The notes under the pieces: model-generated | What the model saw: the letters and a program-made list of their open reading frames with translations, nothing else | What the model was told of the DNA's origin: nothing | Database searches by the model: none | From: Nocardia sp. CC227C | Lineage (GTDB): Bacteria > Actinomycetota > Actinomycetes > Mycobacteriales > Mycobacteriaceae | Assembly: GCF_030767025.1 (NCBI RefSeq) | Contig: NZ_JASITE010000016.1 | Coordinates: 62,001-126,000 of the forward strand | DNA length: 64,000 nucleotides | Direction of reading: 5' to 3' | Program-made: the position numbers and the translations under genes | In this document: positions 7,128 through 15,826 of the stretch, piece after piece | Layout: every line of letters starts with the position of its first letter | Numbering within the stretch: position 1 is the first letter of the stretch

Positions 7128-8360
7128 GTGGCCGAAAGTACCCTTGGGGCACGGGTAGCGGAGTTGCGCCGGCGTAGAGGGCTATCGCAGAAAGAGCTGG
7201 GCGCCGCCATCAGGCGGTCGGAAAGCTGGGTGTCGCAGGTAGAGCGCGATGTACTGCCGGTCGAGCGACTGTCGGTACTGCAACGACTCGCCGATGTTCT
7301 CGGAGTCGCGGTCCGAGATCTGCGGCCGGAAGCGGCCGAACCGTTGTCGACCGATCGCGCGGGCGGCGAACGCGTGGGTTCAGCGGTCTTCGAACAGCTG
7401 CGACTCATGCTCACCGGCCATCCGGCGCTGGACCGGCTGTTCGGCGACGAGACCGGTCGCGAGCCGGTCGAGGTTCCGCAGCTGGCCGAACGCGTCGATC
7501 TGGCCTGGCAGCTGGCACACGAGTCACGGCTCGTCGAAGTGGGCAGCAGTCTGCTGGAGCTCATTCCGGATCTGGAGCAGGCGGCACGCGTCGCGGCGAC
7601 GCGGCGGGAGGTGCTGGGCCTGCTGTCGCGCGCCTATCAGGCGGCGGCAACGGCATTCACTAGGCAGGAGGAGGTCGACGCCGCGTGGGTGGCGGCCGAT
7701 CGGGCGCTGGCCGCGGCCGAGCGCTCCGGCGATCCGCTCAGCGTGGTGGCCGGAACCTACCGAATGGCACAGGCGTTCCTGCGGCTACAGCGGTTCGAGC
7801 AGGCCGCGCAGGCCGCGCGGACCTCCGTGGCGGCACTGGAACCGCTGGTGGACGACGATCAGCGGAGTACACCGGAGATATTGTCGCTCTACGGATCGCT
7901 CCAGCTCATGCTGGCGGTGATCGCGGCGACGGAGGGCAACCGCGCACAGTCGCGGGCGGGGCTGGCCGCCGCACGCGGGGCGGCCCTGCGGATCGGAGAC
8001 GACCGCAACGACTTCGACACCGAATTCGGGCCGACCAGTGTCGCCGTGCACGCGGTGGCGGTGGCCGTCGAATTGGGCGATGCCGGTGAAGCCCTCGATA
8101 TCGCGCGGGCCGTGAACGCCTCCATCCTCACCCCGGAACGACAAGCGCGTTTCCTGGTGGACGTGGCGCGGGCGCACGCGCAGCGGCGGCAGGCGCATCA
8201 GGCGCTGGAAGCCCTGCTGACGGCCGAACGGCTGACGCCCGAACTCGTACACACCCATCATCGAGCCCGGGAGGTGATGCGCGATCTGCTGCAGTTCGCG
8301 GGTCGCCGACCGTCGGAGGAATTGCGGGAGTTGGCCGGGCGCGCCGCGGTGACCCCCTAG
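7128..8360 (+). CDS. XRE-family transcriptional regulator with a TPR-like C-terminal region
   Basis: 410 aa. Residues about 6-65 are a classic helix-turn-helix (GARVAELRRRRGLSQKELGAAIRRSESWVSQVERDV). The remaining 340 residues are alanine- and arginine-rich helical hairpins like the TPR-type sensor regions of actinobacterial XRE regulators (for example AAWVAADRALAAAERSGDPLSVVAGTYRMAQAFL). GTG 7128 is preceded by AGAAGGAG (7111-7118). The likely role is a ligand- or peptide-responsive DNA-binding regulator; targets are unknown, with the divergent small membrane gene the nearest candidate. Its stop overlaps the convergent serine hydrolase gene by 4 bases. Confidence 0.85.
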   Translation: MAESTLGARVAELRRRRGLSQKELGAAIRRSESWVSQVERDVLPVERLSVLQRLADVLGVAVRDLRPEAAEPLSTDRAGGERVGSAVFEQLRLMLTGHPALDRLFGDETGREPVEVPQLAERVDLAWQLAHESRLVEVGSSLLELIPDLEQAARVAATRREVLGLLSRAYQAAATAFTRQEEVDAAWVAADRALAAAERSGDPLSVVAGTYRMAQAFLRLQRFEQAAQAARTSVAALEPLVDDDQRSTPEILSLYGSLQLMLAVIAATEGNRAQSRAGLAAARGAALRIGDDRNDFDTEFGPTSVAVHAVAVAVELGDAGEALDIARAVNASILTPERQARFLVDVARAHAQRRQAHQALEALLTAERLTPELVHTHHRAREVMRDLLQFAGRRPSEELRELAGRAAVTP

Positions 8361-9721
8361 TTCCCGGCCCGTATGCCCGGAGTGCGTGGGTCGGGGCCGA
8401 GGCATGCCACGATCAGGCAGCCCGGTGGTGCGTCGGCGAAGGGCGGCGCGAGCGGAATGTTCAAGCAGGACAGCACATTGCAGCCCGGATAGGCGGCCGG
8501 TCCGAGGCCGAGGATGGCGAGTGCGATATCGCCGTCGAAGTACCGGCGCGGGTCCAGGCGCAGGGGCGGCTCCACGTAGCGCCCCGGGTCGGGGATCCGG
8601 CTGTCCCGGAACCCCCGTAGCAGCCGCCGGAAGAATTCGTGCGGCACCTCCACGCCGTACTGCAGAATTCCGCCGACCCCCCGGTCGGTGTGGGTGCCGA
8701 AGACGCCGGTCCACACCACCATGAGATCCAGGCTGGGCACGATGTAGACATGTTGTAGTCCGAGTCCGGACATGGAATACACGTCGTCCGGGAGGAATTC
8801 CGGATTTTCCGCGCAACCCGGACCGAGCCAGAACAGATAGCCGTAACAGGAACTGGTCGCCGACGGCGTGATCGCCTGTCGCAGGTACGCATCCGACACG
8901 ATGCGCCGCCCGCCCCAGTCGCCGCCCGCGGCCACCATCATGCCGATGCGGGCCAGATCGTTCGGCGGAATCATGAGATGCGCGTACCCGTAGGTGTTTC
9001 CGGAACGGTCGCGCGCCCAGTAGTAGTCGGTCGGCGGAATGCCGAGCGGATCGAACAGTTCCCGCTGGGCGAAGCGCTGCAAAGGTTCACCGACCGCCAG
9101 TTCGATCACATACGCCAGCAGGTCGACATTGCGCTGGCTGTAGACGAACCGGGTGCCCGGCTCGTAGTCGAACGGGACGCCCAATGCCTGCACCGCGCTG
9201 TTCGGGTCGATGGGGATGACGCCGGTGAGCCCCTCGGTGACGACGCCGATGCGCAGCCCGGAGGATTCGGTGAGCAGGTGCTCCACCGTGAGGGAGCGGT
9301 GCTTCGCGCTGCCGAGCCCGGGCGGCAGATAGCGGTCGATGGGCGCTTGGATGTCGAGTCTGCCCCGATCCCAAGCGATTCCGGCGAGCAGTGAGACCAC
9401 GCTCTTGGTGATGCTCCAGACGTTCCAGGCGGTGGTGCCGGTCCGGTCGTTGGTCGGTCCCTCGCCGATCAGGCAGTTGTGCCGGAAGACCTGGACGTTG
9501 AGCCGATTGCGGGTGGCGGCGAAGGCGAGGGCGTCGGCGAGCCGGGCGGAGTCCACACCGGTGGATTCCGGTCGGGCGCGTTCGAATTCGCGTCCCGACG
9601 GCATGGCGCACGCGGCGCTGGCCCGCGGGTCGGGGCCGGGTTCGGCCCGCGCGGTGCCGCCGACCAGCGATCCCGCCGTGAGTAAGAGTGCCGTGACCGT
9701 CGCGAGCCCCCTGCGCACCAT
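8357..9721 (-). CDS. Exported serine hydrolase of the beta-lactamase / class C family
   Basis: 454 aa from ATG 9721 (a GTG two codons upstream is possible). The N-terminus is a Sec signal peptide ending near TARA-EPG. The beta-lactamase/DD-peptidase fold is shown by the SxxK motif in VWSITKSVVSLLAG (around residue 103) and the YxN-type motif in FVYSQRNVDLLAYV. Relatives include esterases, DD-peptidases and 6-aminohexanoate-dimer-hydrolase-like enzymes, so the substrate cannot be read from sequence. The C-terminal 70 residues are proline- and cysteine-rich (CNVLSCLNIPLAPPFADAPPGCLIVACLG), an exported tail that may be disulfide-bonded. It stands alone, convergent with the XRE gene. Confidence 0.85.
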   Translation of the reverse strand: MVRRGLATVTALLLTAGSLVGGTARAEPGPDPRASAACAMPSGREFERARPESTGVDSARLADALAFAATRNRLNVQVFRHNCLIGEGPTNDRTGTTAWNVWSITKSVVSLLAGIAWDRGRLDIQAPIDRYLPPGLGSAKHRSLTVEHLLTESSGLRIGVVTEGLTGVIPIDPNSAVQALGVPFDYEPGTRFVYSQRNVDLLAYVIELAVGEPLQRFAQRELFDPLGIPPTDYYWARDRSGNTYGYAHLMIPPNDLARIGMMVAAGGDWGGRRIVSDAYLRQAITPSATSSCYGYLFWLGPGCAENPEFLPDDVYSMSGLGLQHVYIVPSLDLMVVWTGVFGTHTDRGVGGILQYGVEVPHEFFRRLLRGFRDSRIPDPGRYVEPPLRLDPRRYFDGDIALAILGLGPAAYPGCNVLSCLNIPLAPPFADAPPGCLIVACLGPDPRTPGIRAGN

Positions 9722-9769
9722 GTGCACAGGCTATCTGTCAAGCCCCCTGGGCAGCGGTAGAAATACCGG

Positions 9770-11011
9770 TCACCGCCGGGCGAATCGGCGAATCGCGTAC
9801 ACCCCCGCGCCCGCCGCCAGCACGGCCGCGCCGGTGAGCACCGAACTCGTCGGCAGCGACAGCCCGACCACCACGCAGCCGATCGCGCCCAGCACCGGAA
9901 TCGCCCGGGGCGGACGGTTTTCCGCGGCCGTGAGGGTGGCGGCCGAGACATTGGCGATCAGGTAGTAGACCAGCACCGCGAATGAGGAGAACCCGATGGC
10001 GGCCCGGATGTCGAAACTCGCGGCCACCATCGCCACCACCACGCCGACCGCCAGCTCGGCCCGGTGCGGAACCCCGTAGCGCGGATGCACCGCCGCCAGT
10101 GCCCCCGGCAGGTGCCGATCGCGGGCCATGGCCAGGGTGGTCCGGGAGACGCCGAGCACCAGCGCGAGCAGCGATCCGGCCGCCGCGATCACCGCGCCCG
10201 CCCGCACCACCGGGGCGAGTTCCGGAACCCCCGCCGCGCCGACGGTCCGCGCCAGCGGATCGGCGTGCTCCGCCAGCCCTTTCGACCCGAGCACCAGCAG
10301 CACCGCCACCGCGACGAGCGCGTACACCGCGAGCGTCAGCCCGAGCGCTAGCCCGACGGCGCGGGGGATGGTCCGGCGCGGCTCCCGCACCTCCTCACCG
10401 AGGGTGGCGATGCGCGCGTATCCGGCGAAGGCGAAGAACAGCAGACCCGCGGCCTCGAGCACGCCGCGCGCCCCGATCTCGCCGTCCAGCCGGGCCGCGC
10501 CGCCGTGCTCGCCGAACAGGCACACCCCGACCACGGCCGCCAGCACCGCCAGCACCGCGGCCACGATGAGCCGCGTCGCCAGCGCCGACTTCCGCACGCC
10601 CACATAGTTGATCGCGGTGATCGCGACCACGGCCGCCACGGCCACCACCCGTGCGTGCTCCGGCCACGCGTAGGCCCCGACCGTCAGCGCCATGGCCGCG
10701 CAGGACGCCGTCTTCCCGACCACGAATCCCCACCCGGCCAGATATCCCCAGAACGGCCCCAGCCGCTCCCGGCCGTACACATAGGTGCCCCCCGACACCG
10801 GATACAGCGCCGCCAGCCGCGCCGACGACGTGGCGTTGCAGTACGCGACCACCGCCGCCACCCCGAGCGCGAGCAGCAGCCACGATCCCGCCGCGGCGGC
10901 CGCCGGGGCCAGGGCCGCGAATATCCCCGCCCCCACCATCGACCCGAGCCCGATCACCACCGAATCGCTCAGCCCGAGCCTCCGATGCAGCGCACCGTCC
11001 TGATTCGCCAT
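9770..11011 (-). CDS. APC-superfamily amino acid / amine permease
   Basis: 413 aa from ATG 11011 (MANQDGALHRRLGLSDSVVIGLGSMVGAGIF); an in-frame GTG at 11017 is equally possible. The G-S-M-V-G-A-G-I-F motif at the start of helix 1 is the hallmark of APC transporters, followed by SARLAALYPVSGGTYVYGRERLGPFWGYLAGWGF. About 12 membrane helices can be traced, with FAFAGYARIATLGEEVREPRRTIPRA in the conserved cytoplasmic loop. It is an inner-membrane importer or antiporter for an amino acid or polyamine; specificity is unknown. It is very GC-rich, which is why other frames are also open here. It is divergent from the AAA+ gene. Confidence 0.9.
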   Translation of the reverse strand: MANQDGALHRRLGLSDSVVIGLGSMVGAGIFAALAPAAAAAGSWLLLALGVAAVVAYCNATSSARLAALYPVSGGTYVYGRERLGPFWGYLAGWGFVVGKTASCAAMALTVGAYAWPEHARVVAVAAVVAITAINYVGVRKSALATRLIVAAVLAVLAAVVGVCLFGEHGGAARLDGEIGARGVLEAAGLLFFAFAGYARIATLGEEVREPRRTIPRAVGLALGLTLAVYALVAVAVLLVLGSKGLAEHADPLARTVGAAGVPELAPVVRAGAVIAAAGSLLALVLGVSRTTLAMARDRHLPGALAAVHPRYGVPHRAELAVGVVVAMVAASFDIRAAIGFSSFAVLVYYLIANVSAATLTAAENRPPRAIPVLGAIGCVVVGLSLPTSSVLTGAAVLAAGAGVYAIRRFARR

Positions 11012-11380
11012 GCCCACATGGTCGCCGCCCCGCCCTGCCCGCGCGACTCGACCCGCGCACGGGCCATCGGTCCCGGACATGCGAAGCGCCGCCAGTCGGG
11101 GGATTTCCTGGCGGCGCAGCTCTCGCAGCATGACTGCGAAGGGGTGTCGACGTCCCACAAGCGCCTCTCGGCGGGTGGTCGCTCGCAGCGACGAAGGGTG
11201 CGGCCCGGGGCTGTCCGGACGCCGACAGTGGTTCACAACGGCGAGGGTGCGCACTCTATTCCGCCGATCGAGATGTGATGTGCGCAACCGAAACCCGATG
11301 GTTCCCTGTCGGTGTGACCGTCTAGCATTCGGCGGGTACGACTCATCGGGCTGATCGCCCGCGCTGCTCCTGGGGGGATT
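11012..11380. other. 369-bp intergenic region between the permease and AAA+ genes
   Basis: No supportable gene. All open frames here run out of the neighbouring genes and have no ribosome-binding site. A TAGCAT hexamer at 11323-11328, 52 bases before the AAA+ start, could be a -10 element, but no convincing -35 partner is visible. GGGGGG at 11372-11377 serves as the ribosome-binding site of the GTG at 11381. Confidence 0.4.
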
Positions 11381-12697
11381 GTGACCGACGATCCGGTGCT
11401 CGCCGAACTGCTGTCCGTGCTCGACGGCAGCCCCGATCTGCTGCCGTTGCGCGTGCGGGTCATCCAACTGCTGGCCGACCGGCGGCGCTATCCCGACGCG
11501 CTCACCCATTGCGCCGCCGCGCTGGAGCAGGATCCGGGTAACACGCAGGTGCTGGAGCTGCTGCAGCACTGCACCGCAGCGCTGGCCGGCACGTCCGCGC
11601 AGCGCCCCGACTCACAGCGGACCGAGACCACAGCCGCGTCGCCGGTGCACCCCGCCGCGGCGACGGCGGGAGAGGTGGAGTCCGATGCCGATCGGCATCG
11701 GCAGGCCTCGCACCCGGCGGGTTTCGACTGGGCGGCGGCCGAACTCGAGGTCGACGACATCATCGCGCCCGCCTTCGTCGACAGCGGTGAACCGGTGCTC
11801 GCGGCCGCCGGAGATGTCGGCTTGTTCGAACGGTCCAGGGTCACGCTGGCCGATGTGGGCGGCATGGACGATGTCAAGCGCCAGCTCGAGCTCTCCCTAC
11901 TGGGTCCGCTGCGAAATCCGGAGCTGGCCAAGGCCTTCGGCACCAGTGCCCGCGGCGGCCTGCTGTTGTACGGTCCGCCCGGCTGTGGCAAGACCTTCCT
12001 CGCCAACGCGGTCGCCGGGGAGCTGGGCGCGAACTTCTATCCGGTCGAGATCGCCGACATCCTGGATATCTACACCGGGGCGAGCGAACGCAATCTGCAC
12101 GGCATCTTCGAGGTGGCCCGCCGCAACGCCCCCTGCGTCCTGTTCTTCGACGAGGTGGACGCCCTCGGGCACAAGCGCAGTCAGATGTCGGGTTCGGCGA
12201 CCATGCGCACCGTGGTGAATCAGCTGCTCACCGAGCTGGATTCGGCCACCAACGACAATGACGGCGTCTACGTCCTCGGCGCGACCAATCACCCCTGGGA
12301 TATCGATGTCGCCCTGCGCCGGCCCGGCCGCTTCGACCGCATGATCCTGGTGGCGCTGCCCGATCCACAGGCCCGCGTGTCGATCGTGCGGCACCATCTG
12401 AAGGACCGGCCGGTGGCGGGTATCGACCTGGCCGCCATCGCGAACCGCACCGAGGGGTTCTCAGGCGCCGACCTCGCCCACATCTGCACCTCGGCCACCC
12501 AGCTCGCCATGGCGGACGCGATTCGCACCGGCACCGTCCGCCCGGTGCGCATGGCGGACATCGAGCAGGCACTCGCCCAGATCCGGCCCAGCGCGGGCTC
12601 CTGGTTCGAATCCGCCCGCAATGTCGTGGAGTTCGCCAATACCGATGGAACCTACGACGAGTTGGCCCGGTACATGAGGGAGTCGAGACCGCGCTGA
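11381..12697 (+). CDS. AAA+ ATPase (Vps4/p97-like) with an N-terminal TPR-like segment
   Basis: 438 aa, GTG start. Residues about 5-70 form a TPR-like helical repeat (PLRVRVIQLLADRRRYPDALTHCAAALEQDPGN) and about 75-150 are a low-complexity linker. The ATPase domain follows: DVGGMDDVKRQL (158-169), Walker A GPPGCGKT (198-205), Walker B LFFDEVD (254-260), sensor region GATNHPWDID, and arginine finger RRPGRFDR. A lid helix region and a short tail end the protein. The DVGG entry motif places it with classic Cdc48/Vps4/FtsH-type AAA unfoldases. It lies 16 bases before a TPR membrane protein gene; the pair probably work together. The substrate is unknown. Confidence 0.9.
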   Translation: MTDDPVLAELLSVLDGSPDLLPLRVRVIQLLADRRRYPDALTHCAAALEQDPGNTQVLELLQHCTAALAGTSAQRPDSQRTETTAASPVHPAAATAGEVESDADRHRQASHPAGFDWAAAELEVDDIIAPAFVDSGEPVLAAAGDVGLFERSRVTLADVGGMDDVKRQLELSLLGPLRNPELAKAFGTSARGGLLLYGPPGCGKTFLANAVAGELGANFYPVEIADILDIYTGASERNLHGIFEVARRNAPCVLFFDEVDALGHKRSQMSGSATMRTVVNQLLTELDSATNDNDGVYVLGATNHPWDIDVALRRPGRFDRMILVALPDPQARVSIVRHHLKDRPVAGIDLAAIANRTEGFSGADLAHICTSATQLAMADAIRTGTVRPVRMADIEQALAQIRPSAGSWFESARNVVEFANTDGTYDELARYMRESRPR

Positions 12698-12713
12698 GCG
12701 ACGGCCCGGAGAT

Positions 12714-13718
12714 ATGCACACCGATATCGAGCGGGCGCGGGTCCTCGCCCAGCTGAACCGCCCGGAACAGGCGCGGGCCCTGCTGGCCACGGTGATCGGC
12801 GGTGAGCCCGACAATGTGGATGCGCTCGAGTTGCTCGCTGCCGTCGACTACGAACTCGACGACCTCGAGCGGGCGCTCGACCACGCGGCGTCGGCCTTGG
12901 CGCTGGCACCCGAGAACCCCTTCCTGCTGCGGGTAACGGCGCTGGCGTATCTCTCCCTCGGGTTGCGGTCACCGGACGGTTCGTCGGAGCGCCACGAACT
13001 GCTGTCCCGAGCGGTGGGCGCGGCGCGTTCGGCCGTGGAGCTCGATCCCTGGGATCCGGAATGCCACTACACCCACGGATTGGTGCTGGTCGACGCCGAA
13101 CAGGACGACCACGGCGCCATGGCGGCCTTCGAGCGCGCGCTGGAACTCGATCCACACCACATCAACACCTTGCTGGTGCGGGCCTCGGTCTCGCGTCTGC
13201 GCCTCGCCGATCTCGGACGCGCCGAGGCGGACCTGCGTGAGGTGCTGCGTCTCGATCCGGAGAACGGCGGCGCGCTGTACAGCCTGGCCATGGTCGACGC
13301 GGAGCGCGGCCACTACAGGGCGGCTACCCGACGGCTGCAGGAGGTCGCGCGTCTGGACCCGAGCCGCGCCGACGTCGTGCGCGCTCGACTCGCCGAGCTG
13401 GCGGATGCCCATTCCGTCCGGCGGCGTGCCCGGCGGACGGTCGCCGAGCCCGCCGAGTCCGGTGCGGCGGTACCGGAGTCGACGCGTTCGCCTCGCTGGG
13501 CGCGGTGGGTCGCCGTCCTTATCGTCTTCCTGGCGATTCGCGGCGTGATAGCCGTGGTGTCGAACGAGGGCGGCTCGCATGAGTCGCCCACCCGTACCCC
13601 CACCACCACCTACAGTCGGCACCCTGGGTACCTCCCGCCTATGCCGCCGACCTATCTGCCACGGCCGCCGACCTTCCCCACGTACCGGCCGCCCGTCTTC
13701 CTCCCGCCTGCACGCTGA
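12714..13718 (+). CDS. TPR-repeat protein with a C-terminal membrane helix and proline-rich tail
   Basis: 334 aa. Several tetratricopeptide repeats run from residue 1 to about 220 (RARVLAQLNRPEQARALL; DDLERALDHAASALALAPENP; GAMAAFERALELDPHH; RAEADLREVLRLDPENGGALY; AATRRLQEVARLDPS). A single membrane helix follows at about 262-281 (WARWVAVLIVFLAIRGVIAVV), then an outside tail rich in proline, tyrosine and threonine (YLPPMPPTYLPRPPTFPTY). The TPRs would face the cytoplasm and the tail the envelope. The gene follows the AAA+ ATPase by 16 bases, so it is a likely membrane adaptor for that ATPase. No family name could be assigned. Confidence 0.75.
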   Translation: MHTDIERARVLAQLNRPEQARALLATVIGGEPDNVDALELLAAVDYELDDLERALDHAASALALAPENPFLLRVTALAYLSLGLRSPDGSSERHELLSRAVGAARSAVELDPWDPECHYTHGLVLVDAEQDDHGAMAAFERALELDPHHINTLLVRASVSRLRLADLGRAEADLREVLRLDPENGGALYSLAMVDAERGHYRAATRRLQEVARLDPSRADVVRARLAELADAHSVRRRARRTVAEPAESGAAVPESTRSPRWARWVAVLIVFLAIRGVIAVVSNEGGSHESPTRTPTTTYSRHPGYLPPMPPTYLPRPPTFPTYRPPVFLPPAR

Positions 13719-13781
13719 GAACTCCGCCTATCGGGGCGCACCCGACCGGCGGCAGGGCTGTCTACCTGAGGCATATGCTTT

Positions 13782-13821
13782 TCTGGAAACACTCAAGAAT
13801 ATTTTCTTGACTTATTCCAGA
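13782..13821. promoter_or_regulatory. Nested 40-bp palindrome before furA: probable FurA operator
   Basis: Four 7-base arms are arranged with perfect symmetry: TCTGGAA (13782-13788), 4 bases, TCAAGAA (13793-13799), TATT, TTCTTGA (13804-13810), 4 bases, TTCCAGA (13815-13821). Both arm pairs are exact inverted repeats about the same centre. It is the only AT-rich stretch nearby and ends 19 bases before the furA ATG. The mycobacterial furA promoter carries a very similar element (TTCTTGACT...TTCCAGA) bound by FurA itself, so autoregulation and control of katA are expected. Confidence 0.75.
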
Positions 13822-13840
13822 TTAGAGGGAGACTGGGTTC

Positions 13841-14260
13841 ATGCACACCGGGTACGACGCGCGGGAGCGTTTGCGCGAAGTCGGCCTGCGGGTTACCGCC
13901 CCGCGGGTCGCGGTGTTGGACGCGGTGGTCGCGGCGCCGCATTCGGATGCGGATTCCGTGGCCGCCACGGTGCGGGAACGGCTCGGGTCGGTGTCCACGC
14001 AGGCTGTGTACGACGTACTCAGGGCGTGCGTGGGGGCCGGGCTGTTGCGGCGGATCGAACCGGCGGGCTCGTCGGCGCTGTACGAGGCCCGCACCGGCGA
14101 CAACCACCACCATCTGGTGTGCAGGAGTTGCGGCACGGTCGTGGATGTCGACTGTGCCGTGGGCGCAGCCCCCTGTTTGGAACCAGCCTCGACCCACGGC
14201 TTCGCCATCGATGAGGCCGAGGTCGTCTTCTGGGGGCTGTGCCCGGCCTGTCGTCCATAA
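13841..14260 (+). CDS. furA: Fur-family metalloregulator, FurA type
   Basis: 139 aa. A winged-helix DNA-binding region (residues about 8-75, ERLREVGLRVTAPRVAVLDAV, then STQAVYDVL) is followed by the Fur dimerisation domain. Metal ligands visible are His89-His90-His91 in GDNHHHLVCRSCG, Cys94/Cys97 and Cys134/Cys137 (GLCPACRP), the two CxxC pairs of a structural zinc site. In mycobacteria FurA represses the neighbouring catalase-peroxidase gene and itself and is inactivated by oxidation. Here the partner is a monofunctional catalase 42 bases downstream. The nested palindrome immediately upstream is the expected operator. Confidence 0.93.
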   Translation: MHTGYDARERLREVGLRVTAPRVAVLDAVVAAPHSDADSVAATVRERLGSVSTQAVYDVLRACVGAGLLRRIEPAGSSALYEARTGDNHHHLVCRSCGTVVDVDCAVGAAPCLEPASTHGFAIDEAEVVFWGLCPACRP

Positions 14261-14302
14261 GTTGCCTCGCAGCCCGAGGCAGCACAGCCGAGGAGACGTC
14301 GA

Positions 14303-15766
14303 ATGACCAAGCCGACCACGACCAACACCGGTATCCCGGTCGCCAGCGACAACGAATCGCTCACCGCGGGTACGCAGGGCCCGATCCTGCTGCACGACCA
14401 CTACCTGATCGAGAAGCTGGCCCAGTTCAACCGCGAGCGGGTGCCGGAGCGGATCGTGCATGCCAAGGGCGCGGGTGCGTTCGGTGAACTGGTGATCACC
14501 GGTGACGTCAGCCGATACACCAAGGCCAAGCTGTTCCAGCCGGGTGCGCGCACCGAGTCGCTGGTGCGGTTCTCCACCGTCGCCGGTGAGCAGGGCAGCC
14601 CCGACACCTGGCGCGATCCGCGCGGGTTCGCGGTGAAGTTCTACACCGAGGACGGCAACTACGACATCGTCGGCAACAACACGCCGATCTTCTTCATCAA
14701 GGATCCGATCAAGTTCCCCGACTTCATCCGCTCGCAGAAGCGCCTGCCGGGCAGCGGACTTCGCGATCACAATATGCAGTGGGACTTCTGGACCCTGCGC
14801 CCGGAGACCGCGCACCAGGTCACCTGGCTGATGGGCGACCGCGGCATTCCGAAGACTTACCGTCACATGGACGGCTTCGGTTCGCACACCTACCAGTGGG
14901 TCAATGCCCAGGGCGAGCGCTTCTGGGTGAAGTACCACTTCAAGACCGACCAGGGCATCGAATTCCTGACCCAGGCCGAGGCCGACCGCATCGCCGGGGA
15001 GGACGCCGACTTCCACCGCCGCGATCTGTGGGACGCCATCGAGCGCGGCGAGTTCCCGAGCTGGACGGTGAAGGTCCAGGTCATGCCGGTGGACGAGGCC
15101 GAGGGCTACCGCTTCAACCCGTTCGACCTGACCAAGGTGTGGTCGCAGCGGGACTACCCGCTCATCGAGGTCGGCAAGTGGACGCTCAACCGCAATCCCG
15201 GCAACTTCCACGTCGAGATCGAGCAGTCCGCCTTCGAACCGTCGAATGTGGTTCCGGGCATCGGCTTCTCGCCGGACAAGATGCTGTTGGGCCGCGTCTT
15301 CGCCTACGCCGACGCGCACCGCTACCGCATCGGCGCCAACTACGCGCAGCTGCCGCCCAACCGCGCCAAGGCCGCCGAGGTGAACTCCTACTCCAAGGAG
15401 GGCCCGATGCGCTACGACTACAACCCGGCGGATGTGCCGGTGTACGCGCCGAATTCGTTCGGCGGCCCGCATGCCGACCCGGAGCGGGCCGGTGACGAGG
15501 GCCTGTGGACCTTCGAGCCGACCGCGGTGCGCGCGGGCTACGTGCAGCACGCCGAGGACGGCGACTTCACCCAGGCGGGCACCCTGGTCCGTGAGGTGCT
15601 CGACGACGCCGCGCGAGATCGCCTGGTGGCCAATGTGGTCGGCCACGTGCTGGGCGGCGTTCAGGAGCCGGTGCTGAGCCGGGTCTTCGAGTACTGGAAG
15701 AACGTGGACAGCGATCTCGGCAAGCGCATCGAGGAGGGCGTGCGCGCCGGGCTCAACGGTCACTGA
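14303..15766 (+). CDS. katA: Monofunctional haem catalase, small-subunit clade
   Basis: 487 aa. Decomposes hydrogen peroxide in the cytoplasm. The catalytic histidine is in RIVHAKGAGAFGEL (His53) and the catalytic asparagine in the YDIVGNNTPIFFIKD block (about 125). The proximal haem tyrosine lies in RVFAYADAHRYRIG, the classic catalase signature. The length fits small-subunit catalases. ATG 14303 follows GAGGAGACG about 10 bases upstream. The gene is 42 bases after furA, so peroxide- or metal-responsive co-transcription from the furA promoter is very likely. A strong hairpin terminator follows. Confidence 0.97.
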   Translation: MTKPTTTNTGIPVASDNESLTAGTQGPILLHDHYLIEKLAQFNRERVPERIVHAKGAGAFGELVITGDVSRYTKAKLFQPGARTESLVRFSTVAGEQGSPDTWRDPRGFAVKFYTEDGNYDIVGNNTPIFFIKDPIKFPDFIRSQKRLPGSGLRDHNMQWDFWTLRPETAHQVTWLMGDRGIPKTYRHMDGFGSHTYQWVNAQGERFWVKYHFKTDQGIEFLTQAEADRIAGEDADFHRRDLWDAIERGEFPSWTVKVQVMPVDEAEGYRFNPFDLTKVWSQRDYPLIEVGKWTLNRNPGNFHVEIEQSAFEPSNVVPGIGFSPDKMLLGRVFAYADAHRYRIGANYAQLPPNRAKAAEVNSYSKEGPMRYDYNPADVPVYAPNSFGGPHADPERAGDEGLWTFEPTAVRAGYVQHAEDGDFTQAGTLVREVLDDAARDRLVANVVGHVLGGVQEPVLSRVFEYWKNVDSDLGKRIEEGVRAGLNGH

Positions 15767-15778
15767 GCGAAATACGTG

Positions 15779-15807
15779 CTGCCCCCGGCCCTTCCGGCCG
15801 GGGGCAG
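15779..15807 (+). terminator. Terminator after katA
   Basis: Perfect 12-bp stem CTGCCCCCGGCC (15779-15790) with GGCCGGGGGCAG (15796-15807) and a 5-base loop. It lies between the katA stop and the convergent tetR stop and may serve both directions. Confidence 0.85.
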
Positions 15808-15826
15808 CCGTCTGTCCGGGCCGCGG

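Noticed and set aside
9770..11569. Long N-terminal extension of the APC permease (start at 11569)
   Set aside because: The extension runs through the AAA+ gene start on the other strand and has no similarity; helix 1 of the permease begins directly after ATG 11011.
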